From Phialocephala subalpina (Eukaryota > Ascomycota > Leotiomycetes > Helotiales > Mollisiaceae), in assembly GCA_900073065.1 (NCBI GenBank), contig FJOG01000004.1, positions 492,061 to 556,060 of the forward strand: a DNA stretch of 64,000 nt. Direction: 5' to 3'. Position 1 is the stretch's first letter, and the number at the start of each line of letters is the position of its first letter. The notes below the pieces were generated by a model. It searched no databases. It had not been told where the DNA came from and worked only from the letters and a program-made list of their open reading frames with translations. This document shows, in pieces, positions 1 through 11,612 of this stretch. The position numbers and the translations under genes are program-made.

Positions 1-309
1 TGGACCGTATGCGATCGAGTTTACAACGAATACCATAATGTGACCCGAATTGGGGCAATATGAGGTAGATACGCTGCCTGTTTGTCAGGAGAACTCTGAT
101 CATTCACGGACTCACGTGCTGCGCTAGCCCGATACGGCTTAGCTTAGCACTTAGCGTACTTTGAGGAGTATATCCTCAAGGCCTTACCTAAGACCTCTTC
201 CTTCTATGCTTAGATATTCTCGTCGAATAGAGTCTTCTTCCTACAGCTGGTCTTTGCTCGTGACACTGTTGTTTGAGATGCCAGGCGGATTACTTTGTAG
301 TTGTATAGC
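1..309. other. Left-edge intergenic DNA
   Basis: No ORF with recognisable content and no RNA gene was seen here. The stretch ends at the 17-bp tandem repeat. Confidence 0.5.
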
Positions 310-393
310 AAGGGACACGAAGAATTAAGGGACACGAAGAATTAAGGGACACGAAGAATTAAGGGACACGAAGAATTAAGGGACACGAAGAAT
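310..393. repeat. 17-bp minisatellite, five copies
   Basis: Five head-to-tail copies of AAGGGACACGAAGAATT start at 310, 327, 344, 361 and 378. The first four are identical and the fifth lacks its last base. The array lies downstream of the F-box-like gene, which reads leftwards. Short ORFs crossing it on both strands are by-products of the repeat. Confidence 0.95.
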
Positions 394-723
394 ATCGCGA
401 CAAGGACATTACTTTCACTTGAGAGGGAAAAGAGCAAAAAGGGAAAGTGGACGACATTGTGAGGAGGAAAATTTTCGGCGGGAAGGTCTGATTGTCCGTG
501 TCGTCGTCGATATCCAGAATCAAGACCTTTCCCAAGCGGAAAGTCGTCACTCGAGTTCGGACATTGGAGAGATTGGATCCCTCGAGGAAACACGAGGACA
601 TCAGATAGAACCAGATAAGCGCCGTGAACCATAGTATATATATTGCACCAAAACATACTAAATTACCGCTACCAAAACACCACCATATGCGAAAATAAGA
701 AGGAAAAATACCCAAGCTCCAGC

Positions 724-1887
724 TCATTCCTCCGTGTCAGTCTCAACAACCGCAGGCTGCGAAAGTCCAATTTGACTACAGTACTTATTCCATTCTCCGG
801 TTTCCACAGCGTCACCAGCAATATGATTCTCCAGCGCCTTAACATTGTCTCTCTCGGTTACGTCAACGATACCAAACACCAGATTATCGTCTACGAAATC
901 GGTTTCCGGCTCTGGGAGAGTCGGTCTCAAGCTTGCATACTGAAGATTCGGCAGTATTCTCTTCAACGCTGCTCCTTCCAAGCCCCAGCAATGTCTTGCA
1001 CGCTCCACTGACACTGTCGACAGAGCGTAGTTTAATGTAGCTGGCACATCGCCAAAACAAGCCTCCTTCGCGTATAAAAAGTCCAAGCGCTCCGTTTTTG
1101 TGGTTGTGTTCTCGACGAGGTGTAGCAAGTCTGCTGGGGACAACTTCATTATATCGCGGACAAGACGCCGGTATTCATTTCCTTCTCCCCAGGCAATCTT
1201 GGAAAGTGCGCGAGCAGGTAGAGAATGTGAATAGTGTTCTTGGACAATGGAGTTAGAAGGATAAAGGTCGAGTTCGACGAGTTGTTCGACGTGTGCAAGG
1301 AATTCGGAGAGCTGGACGTGCTCGATTGTCGAGTAGGTTCGGAGGAGTCGGTGGCGAGGATCGTCGAGGGTGGCAGGTGACGGAGGGTCGGGCGAGTATT
1401 GAGTGAAGACTCGAGAATGGAAGAGAGTGGTATAAGTCCAGTGATGGTAAATTGCTTTGCGTAGACGTTCCTTCTCGTGCGGATGAAGTAATCGTCTATT
1501 GTCAGACCCGAACCGCCAACGGAGGCGTGGGTAGAGTTCTGTCCAGCGTTCTGCAACCCTGCCATATTCAACCATCTTCTTCATATGCTCAAGTGTCAAT
1601 TTCGGTTTGGCTCCAGCCTGGATTATGCGGTCGAGGACCATGTTGATACGGATTTCGGTGCCGATGGGCTTACGGCTCTTGTCTGGTTCGTTGCTGAGGA
1701 CGAGTTTGAGGAGTGAGGGTAGTGGACTGTATGAATTGTGGAGTCCTTGTTCGAGGTGGTGCATTCGGCGGCCTAGGTATACGCGATAGTTCCTCCTCGA
1801 TGTTCGAGCTAGGCTGAGGAGGTCTTGGAGCTCGGAGTAGTCGTATATCTTCTGGAGAAGTTCTGTGGAAAGGTCGGTGATCGACAT
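724..1887 (-). CDS. F-box-like protein, 387 aa
   Basis: A single-exon ORF of 387 residues. The first 45 residues look like an F-box: an opening like 'ITDLSTELLQKIYDY' followed by 'LQDLLSLARTSRRNYRVYL', the usual Leu/Pro-poor helix pattern. The rest is helical, rich in Leu and Arg, without signal peptide or membrane segment. F-box proteins link substrates to SCF ubiquitin ligases through Skp1; the substrate cannot be read from the sequence. The start is the first Met of the ORF, followed directly by the F-box. The C-terminal half (about residues 195-387) matches no family I recognise. It is a lineage-type protein rather than a conserved cell-cycle F-box protein. Confidence 0.7.
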   Translation of the reverse strand: MSITDLSTELLQKIYDYSELQDLLSLARTSRRNYRVYLGRRMHHLEQGLHNSYSPLPSLLKLVLSNEPDKSRKPIGTEIRINMVLDRIIQAGAKPKLTLEHMKKMVEYGRVAERWTELYPRLRWRFGSDNRRLLHPHEKERLRKAIYHHWTYTTLFHSRVFTQYSPDPPSPATLDDPRHRLLRTYSTIEHVQLSEFLAHVEQLVELDLYPSNSIVQEHYSHSLPARALSKIAWGEGNEYRRLVRDIMKLSPADLLHLVENTTTKTERLDFLYAKEACFGDVPATLNYALSTVSVERARHCWGLEGAALKRILPNLQYASLRPTLPEPETDFVDDNLVFGIVDVTERDNVKALENHIAGDAVETGEWNKYCSQIGLSQPAVVETDTEE

Positions 1888-3228
1888 TTTGAAAGTTCGT
1901 TTTGTTTTTGGGGTTTGATATATTATTCTTCTTCTTCTAGTTCAACTGGAGGCAGGAGTCAGTAAAGTTCTATTGATATGTCTGGGAGTCCTCACTCTTC
2001 TGTGCTGTTGTCCAGCTTCTAGCTTCACGTCTTGAAGCTCGTTTGTCAATCGTCTTGACCTTCACTCTCTCGGTGAGAGTCTCGTACCCTCCTTCACACC
2101 AAAGATTTGAATAGAATGAACAAAATTATCGATTGAGATATCGATCGGAACGCGTTGATAGCGTTGGCCGAGGTGGGAGCTGTAATATACAACCACCAAC
2201 GGCGAGGAGCTCAAGAGACTTAACTCTCGAACACCCCGTCATTGGGGCTATATTTCAATGGACAGAAGACATCTTGCGACGTGCTACTGCTCGAGATTGT
2301 CAGTCGCATAGGACTGAGAAGCTGTGGTTGTATCATGATTGTTGGCTGAGGAAGAAAGGAGAAGTTCGTGAGTCAAGTTGCGTATTTATTTGGCTACGCC
2401 AAGGGGTGGCTGGTGCCCACGTGATCATTTGCCTAATGAGGCGGTGAGTCGGGGGCAAGTTTCTCTTCGTCTAACATTCCTCGACATCTTGTCAAATATA
2501 CCACGAAAAGTTGAAGATATACGCCGTCGAGCGTTGCACCGATATCCAGCAGAGTTTGTAGGTCATTGCTTAAGCAAAGAGGTCCTCCAGCTTGCGAGAG
2601 TTTTGTTGTCAGGGGCAGTGCGATGTTCCAACACCGGAAACCCGAGACCAATTTGATTCATACGTTGCAATCGTTCATTACCTGTCGAGTAGCCCTCAAT
2701 TTTGGTTTCTGGTTTACCTTGCACAAGGTTTCACGCTATCGATTTGGGATTGGATATGGTAAGGTTATGAAGGCTATGCTAAAGACCATAACATATCACC
2801 CCCCAATAAAAGCAATGTCAAAGTATCGCCTTCTCCAAATTAGTATATTCGATTGATTTATCTCTTTTGAACGAAATTTAACCCTTTATAATTACTACCA
2901 CGCAATAGTAATGATTTACCCCGTTTGCTTTAAAATCTTTCTAAGAATTAATAAAATAATTAAAATAATATATAATATCGAATAAATATCAATTGAGACA
3001 AATGAATTTCATTATAAATACCAAAGTTAAGTTTTGCAACTTTTCAGTCCAAATCGGGAGGCTTGTAGTAAAACGCCTACCGTAGTGCAAGGCGCTCTCG
3101 CTAAATCGACACAGCCTCACTAGTTCACCACAAGGCTTCATCTCCACCAACCCCATTTCAAGTATCTTCATCTCTCGTTCTTCCTTGATGCGTGTGGTGA
3201 TTCGCTTTTCTGTCACAGTTCCATCGCG
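1888..3228. other. Intergenic region with A+T-rich patch
   Basis: Only short ORFs of unrecognised content. About 2820-3060 is markedly A+T-rich, with long runs of A/T around 2870-2995. Promoters of the F-box-like gene (leftward) and of the NACHT gene (rightward) should lie here. The patch next to a broken NACHT gene fits RIP-type erosion, but this is inference. Confidence 0.5.
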
Positions 3229-6200
3229 ATGTCTACTGCGCTAGCAAATGCGTCTCGGCTGAAGCCCGAAATCCGACTAGCACAAGCAGTGTCACAATTC
3301 GAAGCCGACCTCTCGAGGGAAGACAAAGCAGCCTTCCAGTTCTCCAGATCTGAATCGCTCAAGTCCCCTCCACGCCCCAGCGATGTCATGCTACTCACAG
3401 CCCAGATTGACCGTCGCTCACGCGAGAAGGGTCCGGGCGGGCGATGTGTTGGCCCTCGGTTGCTGAACTTCCTACAGGCGGTCCAGTAATTCGCCTCGCT
3501 CGGGGATATTATTATAGGCGGATCCCAGAATATAATTGCGTGTGGGGTTTGGTCACTGGTGCGATTGACGTTGCTTGTTGGTATTTCTTGACCTAAGTCA
3601 TTTATCTTCCGACTGATAGAAGTAGTTTGTCGTTAATTCCACCTCCTATCTCGAGAGGTTGTCAGCTCTTTTCATGGTTCTTGGTCGCTCAGCTCCACGA
3701 TACCAGAGGATGGCTTCTCTCTACCCGCTATCCAATATTTTACAGTCTAGTCTGTCTGAGTACTTCATTGTGCTCGTTGGATTATGCCATCACCTGCTGA
3801 AGTTCACAAAGAAATCGGCTGTGGGGCAATTTGTTGCTTCCCTCAGCGATATTGATTTAAAGATGGCTCAGTCTGAACTCGAAATTTGGGCCAATTCGAT
3901 CAAGGAGGAGGTAGACATTCTGCTAGCACAGACGATCGAAGGAGAAGCTGGAGAGAATACGAGATTTAGAACTCTTTCGAGCAAGTTCTCCGAAAATGAG
4001 GAGTACCACAAGAGCTTGGAGACGAAGCTACGCGCCCTTGATTCTTGCTCCACGTACGACTACGAGACGACGTGGAAGCAAATTCGGAAAATTGGAAACA
4101 CGACTCTGTTTGATCGGAGCATCGAATACCAGAGTTGGAAAACAAGCACAAATTCCTCAACACTCATATGTACGGGCAAGCTAGGATCAGGAAAATCTGT
4201 GTTGCTCGCCAATGCTATTGATGACTTGAACCTCTACGTCCAAGGCAAGGATATTGTCGTAGCTTATTTCTTTTGCCGGCACGACATTCCCGATAGCTTG
4301 AAAGCACGGTCAGTCATTAACTCTCTCGCTCGACAACTTTTGAGTTCAGTTCCTGGTATATCCACGACACTTGAACTTCTTGCGAAGAGTAGTCTACCAC
4401 TAGACTTCGAGAGGTTATCCATTTTACTCTTCCGTGCCCTTCCACCGTCTTGCAAAGCATACTTAATCGTTGATGGATTGGACGAATGCGACTCGATTGA
4501 AAGAGAAATGTTGACTAAGCAACTCCAACAACTTCAAGCAAACTTTTCTCTATTCATCTGCATTTCTGTCAGGCTGGAGGCTAGCACTGCTTTGGAGTTA
4601 GAGCTGTTAAGGAATCGTAGCATCATATCGATGTCGGATGACAACCCTGATATTGAGGCCTTCATTTGCGCAGAATTGGAAAACTGCATTGAGTCCGGAA
4701 AACTGCAGATAGGAGATCCCGTCCTTATAGTGGAGATACAAGATGCTCTCTTGGAAGGTGCACAGGGCATGTTCCTTTGGGTGGCCCTTCAAATCACATC
4801 TTTATGTGTCGAGAAAACAGATGAGACCATTCGGCAGGCTTTGGCGGGCTTACCAAAGGATCTTCCGGAAACCTTTTATCGTATTCTAGAGAAATCGGAT
4901 AGCACGAGCTCGGGAAGAGCGTATCAGCGGCGGATATTGGAGCTCCTCAGTGTGGCCCGCCGTCCAATGACAACGGAAGAACTTCGAGAAGCTCTAAGAG
5001 TAGCTCCTGGCGACACGACCTTCAATCCATCAAAGCGTATTAACAATACATATTCAACACTAGCTTGCTGTGGAAGCCTTGTCACCGTCGATGAAGAAGA
5101 GTTGACTGTGCGGCTCGTGCACCACAGCGTCAAGCACTTCCTTCTTAGTGTGTTTGAAGACTCACTTGGAATACCATGCACAATATACAGCGCACATAAA
5201 GAGATGGCAAACATCATCGTTACCTACCTCAGCTACAACGTTTTCGAGACACAATTGTCCACTGCGGTGGTCCCAAAAATAACAAGCAAATCAGCGCCAT
5301 CCAAGATCATCTATTCCACATTGGATTCTGCAACACACGTTCGAAGCCTTGCATTAAAATTCTTGAAGTCCAGGAAACAACCTACTCTTGACATTGGCAA
5401 GACTCTTGCAGCAGCGAGCAGCCAGTCCAAGTCTCGTTTGGTAGAAGTGTATCACTTTCACTCTTATGCAAAGTCATATTGGCTTCAACATATTTGTTCG
5501 GCCGGAGAGCACGAACCCGTCATGTTTAACTTGCTGTTTGAACTCTTCGACAAGAAAGCAGTCGACGCGAATGCAAAAGATGAATATCACAGAACACTAT
5601 TCATGTGGGCGGTACAACAAGGCTACAAGACCATCATCGAGCGACTACTTACTAGCCATGAAGTTGATGCCGACTTGAGGGGAAAGGATGGTCTGACTCC
5701 GCTGTGCTGGGCCGTAAAGCATCAACAAGCCAATTTGCGGGATTATGAGGATCAGATGCTACTTAACTGGGCTGCGGCCAAGAGGCACGATATTATCGAA
5801 TTATTGCTTGAGAGTGGTAAATGCAAAATTGATTCGGCACTTTCAATTGCTACAAAGAATGGGGATATGCCTATGGTTAAGATATTACTCGATACTGGCA
5901 AAGTCGACGCCGAGTTGAAAGACAATGGCGGTCGAACGGCACTTTCATGGGCAGCAGAGGGAGGAAACGAGGCTATTGTCAGATTGTTGTTGAGCAGTGG
6001 TAATTTCGACGTCGACTCAAAATCCAATCAAGGTTGGACTCCACTTTCATTCGCCGCAAGAAGAGATCATAAAGCTGTTGTTGAATTGTTACTTGATACG
6101 GGAGAAGTCGACGTGGACTCGAAAGATATTGATGGGCTAACGCCCCTTTCATGGGCCGTGCAAGGGAAATTCACGGCTACTGTCAAGTTATTGCTTGATA

Positions 6201-6499
6201 CTGGCGCCAACATCAACTCGAAAGACGCTGATGGCCGAACCCCACTTTCGTTGGCTGCAGAGGGAGGATCGGACGTTATTGTCAACTTGTTGCTCGTCGC
6301 TGGAAGTGACCCCCTGTCTGAAGATTTCCAAGGCCGTACACCGTGGTGGTGGGCAGTAGAAAGAGAGCACGATACCGTTATTCAGCTACTATATCCAGAA
6401 TTGGTACGGAGGTTGCCTTCAAAGGTGCCCGGGACTTTACGGCGCCGATCAGATCCTTACAGGGTTCGCTCTGTAGCGAGTGTGACCCTACTGCTATAG
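3229..6499 (+). pseudogene. NACHT-ankyrin (NLR-like) gene broken by an early stop
   Basis: The N-terminal block 3229-3486 reads as the helical domain that precedes NACHT in many fungal NLR-like proteins. It is cut by TAA at 3487, where the family normally has Gln (AVQQFASLGD). The same frame then continues through a segment ending GVWSLVRLTLL. A probable intron follows (about 3577-3625, poor donor), and the main ORF runs to 6499. That ORF carries a P-loop GKLGSGKS near residue 171, a Walker B-like LIVDGLDECD near 267, a helical arm, and ankyrin repeats from about 630 to 920 (repeated TPLSWA/LLLDTG units). Known members are STAND-type receptors in non-self recognition. The last 25 or so residues (from about 6450) read into a repeat also found near 13.7 kb, so the original 3' end is probably lost. 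One stop plus a weak donor suggests recent inactivation; a 946-aa product lacking the N-terminal domain remains possible. Confidence 0.7.
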
Positions 6500-6600
6500 C
6501 GACGGTAGGCCTGAACAGATAGGAATACAGCGATTGCGAGCCTAGAGATCAGCGGCTTACAGGGTATTTCAGTGGCTCGAGCGCTAAATTCCCGTCACTT
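6450..6600. repeat. Dispersed repeat relic, copy A
   Basis: Contains CTTACAGGGT, then TAGCGAGTGTGACCC and TGCTATAGCGACG, then CAGTGGCTCGAGC. The same ordered motifs recur, diverged, near 13585-13820 (TTACAGGGCC, TAGCGACTGTACCC, TGCTATAGGGGACG, CAGTGGCTGACGC). Probably transposon-derived. It supplies the present C-terminus of the NACHT-ankyrin ORF. Confidence 0.45.
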
Positions 6601-6639
6601 TTGAAACAGACCTCCGTATTGGTCATCTAATTCTGACAG

Positions 6640-7110
6640 AAAGTTGATTGAGGAGCAGCAGATCATGGTTGCTTTATCAAGACAGGCATCGCACGTTGTA
6701 CCATCTCTTCTGGAGAAGTGTCAAAGCCGGTTGAGGACAATTGCACAGTTAAAATATCCAGCATCATGAGCGCCAATTGGAATTTCGAGATGCGATGTCG
6801 AAGGTGGTTCTCCTATCCATAATGCAACGGAAGCAGGTATTGGACAATTGCATCGCACATATGAACAGACGAAAACATCGCAAGAGGTTCAACCGCGGAC
6901 GAGATCGAACATGGAAGAACCCAGGAATACAACGCCAATATCTGGCTTCAGTTCAAGTCTGATGCAGTACGCCTGGAATCTTGGACATCACACTCAGGGA
7001 CAGACAATGACAGCGGATTTCGATATTGGCAAGGCATTCCAATTCAATTATTCAATACTGGAAGCAGAACGACAACCACATCTTGAGCCCTTTCCAAGTT
7101 TCGCGGGTGC
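6640..7110 (+). pseudogene. Relic of a larger protein, C-terminal-like fragment
   Basis: One frame reads with protein-like composition from about 6640 (KLIEEQQIMVALSRQASHVV, then LLEKCQSRLRTIAQLKYPAS) to a stop at 7156, interrupted by TGA at 6767. The first part resembles C-terminal regions seen in some fungal regulators, but I cannot name the family. The last 46 bases overlap the antisense 3' end of the dioxygenase gene, so the true relic probably ends before 7110. There is no start and no intact domain. Confidence 0.35.
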
Positions 7111-8133
7111 TCAGACAGGGGCTTTCCACACCAATCCCTTCACCAACTCCCTGTGAACCTCTACGCCGGTATCTCCCACTGGTCCAACATCCTCGCCTGC
7201 CAACCTTCGCAGCTCTAGCTCTTTCATCCTCGCGTGTATATTCTCCCGCTGAGGCCTCAAGTTCTCCCTCTCCCCTTTAATCTTCCAGTTCAGCAGACCC
7301 TTAACACCAAGCTCCTTCATCGTCTTTCTCTCAACCAGCGAGTACTCCCTCGGATCCTCTCGATTGAAATTAAACGGCTCCTTCAAGCGCACACACGGGT
7401 TAGTAATGACCCTTGGAACATGCAAAGAATTTCTAGAAGCCGAGTGCATCATGAGCGGATGCATCAACACTACATCACCACACTTCCCAGTCATCTGCTG
7501 GAAAAGATTACACTTCTTCGAATCCATGACCTGCTCGCAAAACCACTGAAAATCATGCCATCCATGCTCCTCTCCCCTCCGCGCCATATACGGCGTCACG
7601 CCCTCCGGGTTATCACGCAGATACTTCGCCACAACTCCAATTCCATCGGGACAGATATACGTCGCACCCCCATCCTCCAACACATCTGTAAAGCACGGAA
7701 TAACCAAAAGACTCTGTTCTGGCGAGTCAAGGTAATGAATAAAATGATCCCCATCAACGTGCCAATTGTCCAACTCCCTTGGACCCACCACAACACCTTT
7801 AAGCTCCTCGTTGCCGAAATTGACGATAAAGTTATCTCCCCACTGTCGGGAAATATCCGCAATGCGATCCTCGCCACCGCATAGCTCGCAGATGGCGCCC
7901 CATGCTTTGGGTGCGAAAGAGCGGGCGTCGATGGATTTGTGGGTGGGCATGTTGATCTTTTCTAGGGCCCAGGTGGAGGAGTCGGTTTTGGAGTAGCCGA
8001 GACGGGTCCAGATGTCCTTGGTCCATTGTGAGGCTTGGGATTCGGTGAAGCAGGTGGGGATTGAGATCCAGCCATAGGTCATGAAATGGTCGATCTGGTC
8101 TGGTGTGAGGAATTCGTACTTCTCGATTGCCAT
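7111..8133 (-). CDS. Phytanoyl-CoA dioxygenase (PhyH)-like Fe(II)/2-oxoglutarate oxygenase, 340 aa
   Basis: Single exon of 340 residues. The non-haem iron triad is visible: HxD at His125/Asp127 (NWHVDGDHF) and a distal His at about 230 in GDVVLMHPLMMHSASRN. An Arg in HVPRVITNP (about 241) could bind 2-oxoglutarate. This order matches PhyH-family oxygenases, which hydroxylate small molecules with O2 and 2-oxoglutarate. There is no signal peptide or clear C-terminal peroxisomal signal (it ends KAPV), so a cytosolic role is likely and the substrate is unknown. The downstream neighbour on the same strand is the tandem-zinc-cluster regulator, but the 680-bp spacing and separate promoters give no proof of a joint pathway. 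Confidence 0.85.
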   Translation of the reverse strand: MAIEKYEFLTPDQIDHFMTYGWISIPTCFTESQASQWTKDIWTRLGYSKTDSSTWALEKINMPTHKSIDARSFAPKAWGAICELCGGEDRIADISRQWGDNFIVNFGNEELKGVVVGPRELDNWHVDGDHFIHYLDSPEQSLLVIPCFTDVLEDGGATYICPDGIGVVAKYLRDNPEGVTPYMARRGEEHGWHDFQWFCEQVMDSKKCNLFQQMTGKCGDVVLMHPLMMHSASRNSLHVPRVITNPCVRLKEPFNFNREDPREYSLVERKTMKELGVKGLLNWKIKGERENLRPQRENIHARMKELELRRLAGEDVGPVGDTGVEVHRELVKGLVWKAPV

Positions 8134-8811
8134 GGTGATGGATGTTTGGACGAGATGGTTGAGGACAGTGATGCTGGTATCAGGGTGTTGGGTAAGAAAG
8201 TTTGAGTGTACGGTATGTTCAGCGGAAACTAAGGTAGGCGAGATTCAAATTTATCTCTGCTTTGACCGAATGATGGTGGTGGAGAAGCATCTGTATAACA
8301 GCCTGGAGTCATAGGAATATGTAGCTCCTACGCGTCTTTCAAAGCATCATTTTCCCGAGTCCCGACCATCCAATGAGTCAATGGCAACTTGTCGAAAGTC
8401 AAGACAGACGCCATCTCGTTACCCTCTAAAGATTTTGGCTTGTTTTCGGGTTTCGGGATCATGTCCTTCACATAAAGGGAAATTGCTTGGAAAAATCGCC
8501 TCTCTCATCCGAGATTGCTGACCTCCGTCTGAGCCCTTTGATCACAAGAAAGACAGCATCAGCATTTTATCGGTAACTTGAATCTTTCTATTCGGGTATC
8601 GGCTTTCGCAATCGCATCTCGATGGTTCCCCGCTCTTCGGATGGGCATACCGAGCCTATCCCCATCTTCCTCAACATGCCGAAGTGAGCTACTCAAAAAC
8701 TTGGCGAACGTCTTGTCAATGAGTTTTAGCTTTGATGCTCATTTCCAACATCGATAGACCTACCCTACTGGCCAACAAGAGATATTTACACGAACCACTA
8801 CCTAGCTCACT
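8134..8811. other. Intergenic region
   Basis: Holds the promoter of the dioxygenase gene (right side of its start at 8133) and the 3' flank of the regulator. No further coding or RNA feature was seen. Confidence 0.5.
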
Positions 8812-11612
8812 TCAGAAGAAGCCATGAGAGTTCTGCTGTCCCTTATCCACTGCAAAGTTCGCCGCAGTAAGCATATCATCTTGCGTCGCAGTCTCGAATG
8901 GCACAGAACAGCCTAGCGATCCCCCGAAAATATCGCCCTCATATAGCCCGAGGAATTGCTCATCCGCAAGAGCTTCACCTCCGTAAAGGTGGTGTGAAAG
9001 ACTGAACTCCGTGTTTTGCCATCCAAATCTTTGGCCTGTTTCCGTAGGTCTGGTTTTAACTTGACGGTTATGGTCCGGTAGCTCAACAGGATCGAGACCA
9101 CTTCGTTCCAGATTCGTAGGAGTGCATACGTAGAGGGCAGATGCTCCATTAAATCTGTTCTCAGGTGCTGTGTTGAATGTATGATCGTCGCCAGGGATTG
9201 AAGATTCCTGTAGTCTGGTTTCCGTAACACTAAACAAAGGTATCATTGTATTAAGATCCGTCAAGGACTGGGTGGATTCGATTTGCTCTGCCATTCCTTG
9301 AGAGACCTGACTTCTGTTCTCTCGCTCTTGTTGTTGGCGTTTTGCATCGAGAAGGTCTTGTCGGGAATGTCGTCGCTTGAGAGGTAGTCCGGCATTTAAG
9401 ACTGCTTCGGAGGAACCTTGGAAACCGTTTTTGTGAATGAGATTCTGGATTTCTCTTTGCTGATATATTCAAGATATCGTCAGTAGGATGATCAGGTATG
9501 AGTGTGCTCCTGCATCAGCTTGCCAAAGGAGCGAAGTGATTACAAGGGGCTGGATTGGAAGGATATTATGTCATTTAATACTTACTGCTATAGTAACTCT
9601 AGGCATTCTCTTTGCCAGCTCATCCAAGAGCGAGACATTCGATGCCAGCAAGGTCGAAATATCATTGGTTCCTCCAGGGGTGCTATTCGTCAGCCATCCG
9701 TCTTGATCTCTCAACTTTTGACAGGCAAGCAACGTTCTTGTGTTTGAGTGAACCAGTACCACGATGGTCGGATCGGAGATGAGTTTGTGCCCCATGTTGA
9801 CAACCGACCGCCAAAAGTTACTCTGAGCAAGACCTGACTGCAGAGCCTGCTGCTGGCATTGTCCCACGAAATAAGCGTTCTCGGAAGTCAAGTCAACTGA
9901 CTCGCGAAATCCAGGAAGACTAAAACGATATAGATCGCAATGGCACTCGAGCCACCAGGATTGCAGCATGATGAAGGTCATCTTCTGTGCACTATTGGCG
10001 TGAAGGTACAGGTTACGGTTGACGAATCTCAGGTTGGAGGGCAGTCGCTGCTCGAAGTTGGACAGCTTCTGGCGGAGAGCAGACACTTGCTGGATGATAT
10101 TTCCGACTTTGGAATCCTGTGATACACCTTTCATGAACCTGCGTAGAAACTTGTGAGAAGTGCTTCCTCTCTGTGGGGAAGGAGTGTATCAGGATCTGCA
10201 CTTCGAGTCACTTACAGAAGTATCTCACTCCATATGTCTATCAGTCCCACCAAACCTGCAAATCCCCCAATGTTTGGAATTTGCGTACTTCTATTGAATC
10301 CCTCCAGTGTGTCCGTCTCCAGCAGTATCTCGGCTAAGTACAAGTGCTCATCACAGGGCAACTTCAAGGTATCCAGGAATCTCGAACAAAGCGAGAACTC
10401 CTCTACCGTCCCAGCAAGAAGTCGATCCAGGATGCGGATACTCCACATCATCCTTCTCCGACACTCAATCTCGCTAGGTGATCCAATTGTTGAGTCCACA
10501 TTGATCTGCAGGCAGTATGCCAGCCGCGCTGCCAAACCAAGAAGCATCCAGGTATTGCCCAAGTTGCCACTGGAGTGGTGGTGGTTTGCCCATAAGACGA
10601 GGATCTCTAGATTCAGGATCGAAAATGATCCTAAGTTGTTCATAATGTAGGCGTCCACGTCCTGTGCCCACTGTGTGATCTGCCTAGCCGATTGGGTTGC
10701 GGACGCAACGAATTGAGAAGCGCATACCGCTATTACTTTTTGGATAATAACAGGAGCTCTATCATCGTCAAGCTTTTCAAAGAAAGTTCCCTGATGGAGG
10801 AAGCCGTGGGTTGTTATTGGATATACATATTCAAAGTAGGCATCTGCATGTCGTCTGATAATGTCTTTGGTGCAACGAAGCCCATGAGAGAGACTGGTAC
10901 AACAGTTAGTGCCCATCATCAAACACGCGAATGTCTTCGGGAATCTCTTACCCACTGGTTTGCGGGGGTCGAATTTGAGGTGGCGTAGTGGAGATGCCCT
11001 TCTGGGACTCTGTAGTCGATCCCGAGTCTTGATCTTGGGGGTGTGCCTGACTAGGAATCGATTGATCATTCCCCGCTACAGGATGTTGCCTTCGTCTCTG
11101 CGAATGTGGAGATGCGACTTGGCGAGAGTTGACAGCCCGTTGTCTGGGGGCACGTTTGGTTTCGGGATACTGACAGACCAGCTCGTTTTGGGCACATCGC
11201 TGGCAACCGTCTTGATCGCCAGAGCACTTTAGCTTTTGAGCAGCGCAGTTTGAACAAGCACGCTGTGCTCGATCCCTTGGGATTCCCGCTTCTGTGACAT
11301 GTCGAGACGGAACAGTTTTCCCTTGTGGCTCTATAATTGACACTCAGTCAGTCACAAGTCTTTTCTCCAATTAGGACCAACATTTAGTTCCAGGAACGTG
11401 GCGATATACCTTGACCCGTGCGGGGGCGTTCATACCGACACTCAACTCGACGTTTTGCGCAGTTAGAGCAGCCATTGGGGGCACTGTCGCATTTGAGCTT
11501 CAACTCAGTCAGCAAGACCTCAATGTAAGTGAGCTTTCAAGGTTTCGAGATGAGGCTTGGTTACCTTGCGCTGCAAGCAGACCCAACACCCAGTTCTGCG
11601 GAGCTGCAGCAT
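8812..11612 (-). CDS. Transcription factor with two tandem Zn2Cys6 clusters, 807 aa, six exons
   Basis: Exons read on the minus strand: 11612-11565, 11497-11410, 11330-10952, 10893-10216, 10168-9586 and 9459-8812, total 2424 nt, so the frame closes at 807 residues. Exons 1-2 encode a full zinc cluster, Cys9, 12, 19, 26, 29 and 36, spaced C-x2-C-x6-C-x6-C-x2-C-x6-C. Exon 3 encodes a second with the same spacing (Cys71, 74, 81, 88, 91, 98) after a 34-residue linker. Exons 4-5 hold a fungal-specific transcription factor middle region (YFEYVYPITTHGFLHQ, later WSIRILDRLLAG). Exon 6 is a Gln/polar tail. Introns are 47-126 nt; the exon 3/4 intron has a CACTAAC branch site. An in-frame TAG lies just upstream of the ATG at 11612. 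The exon 4/5 acceptor was chosen for frame (AG at 10169). Two clusters in one protein are unusual. If exons 1-2 are skipped, the protein would still have the second cluster. Target genes are unknown. Confidence 0.75.
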
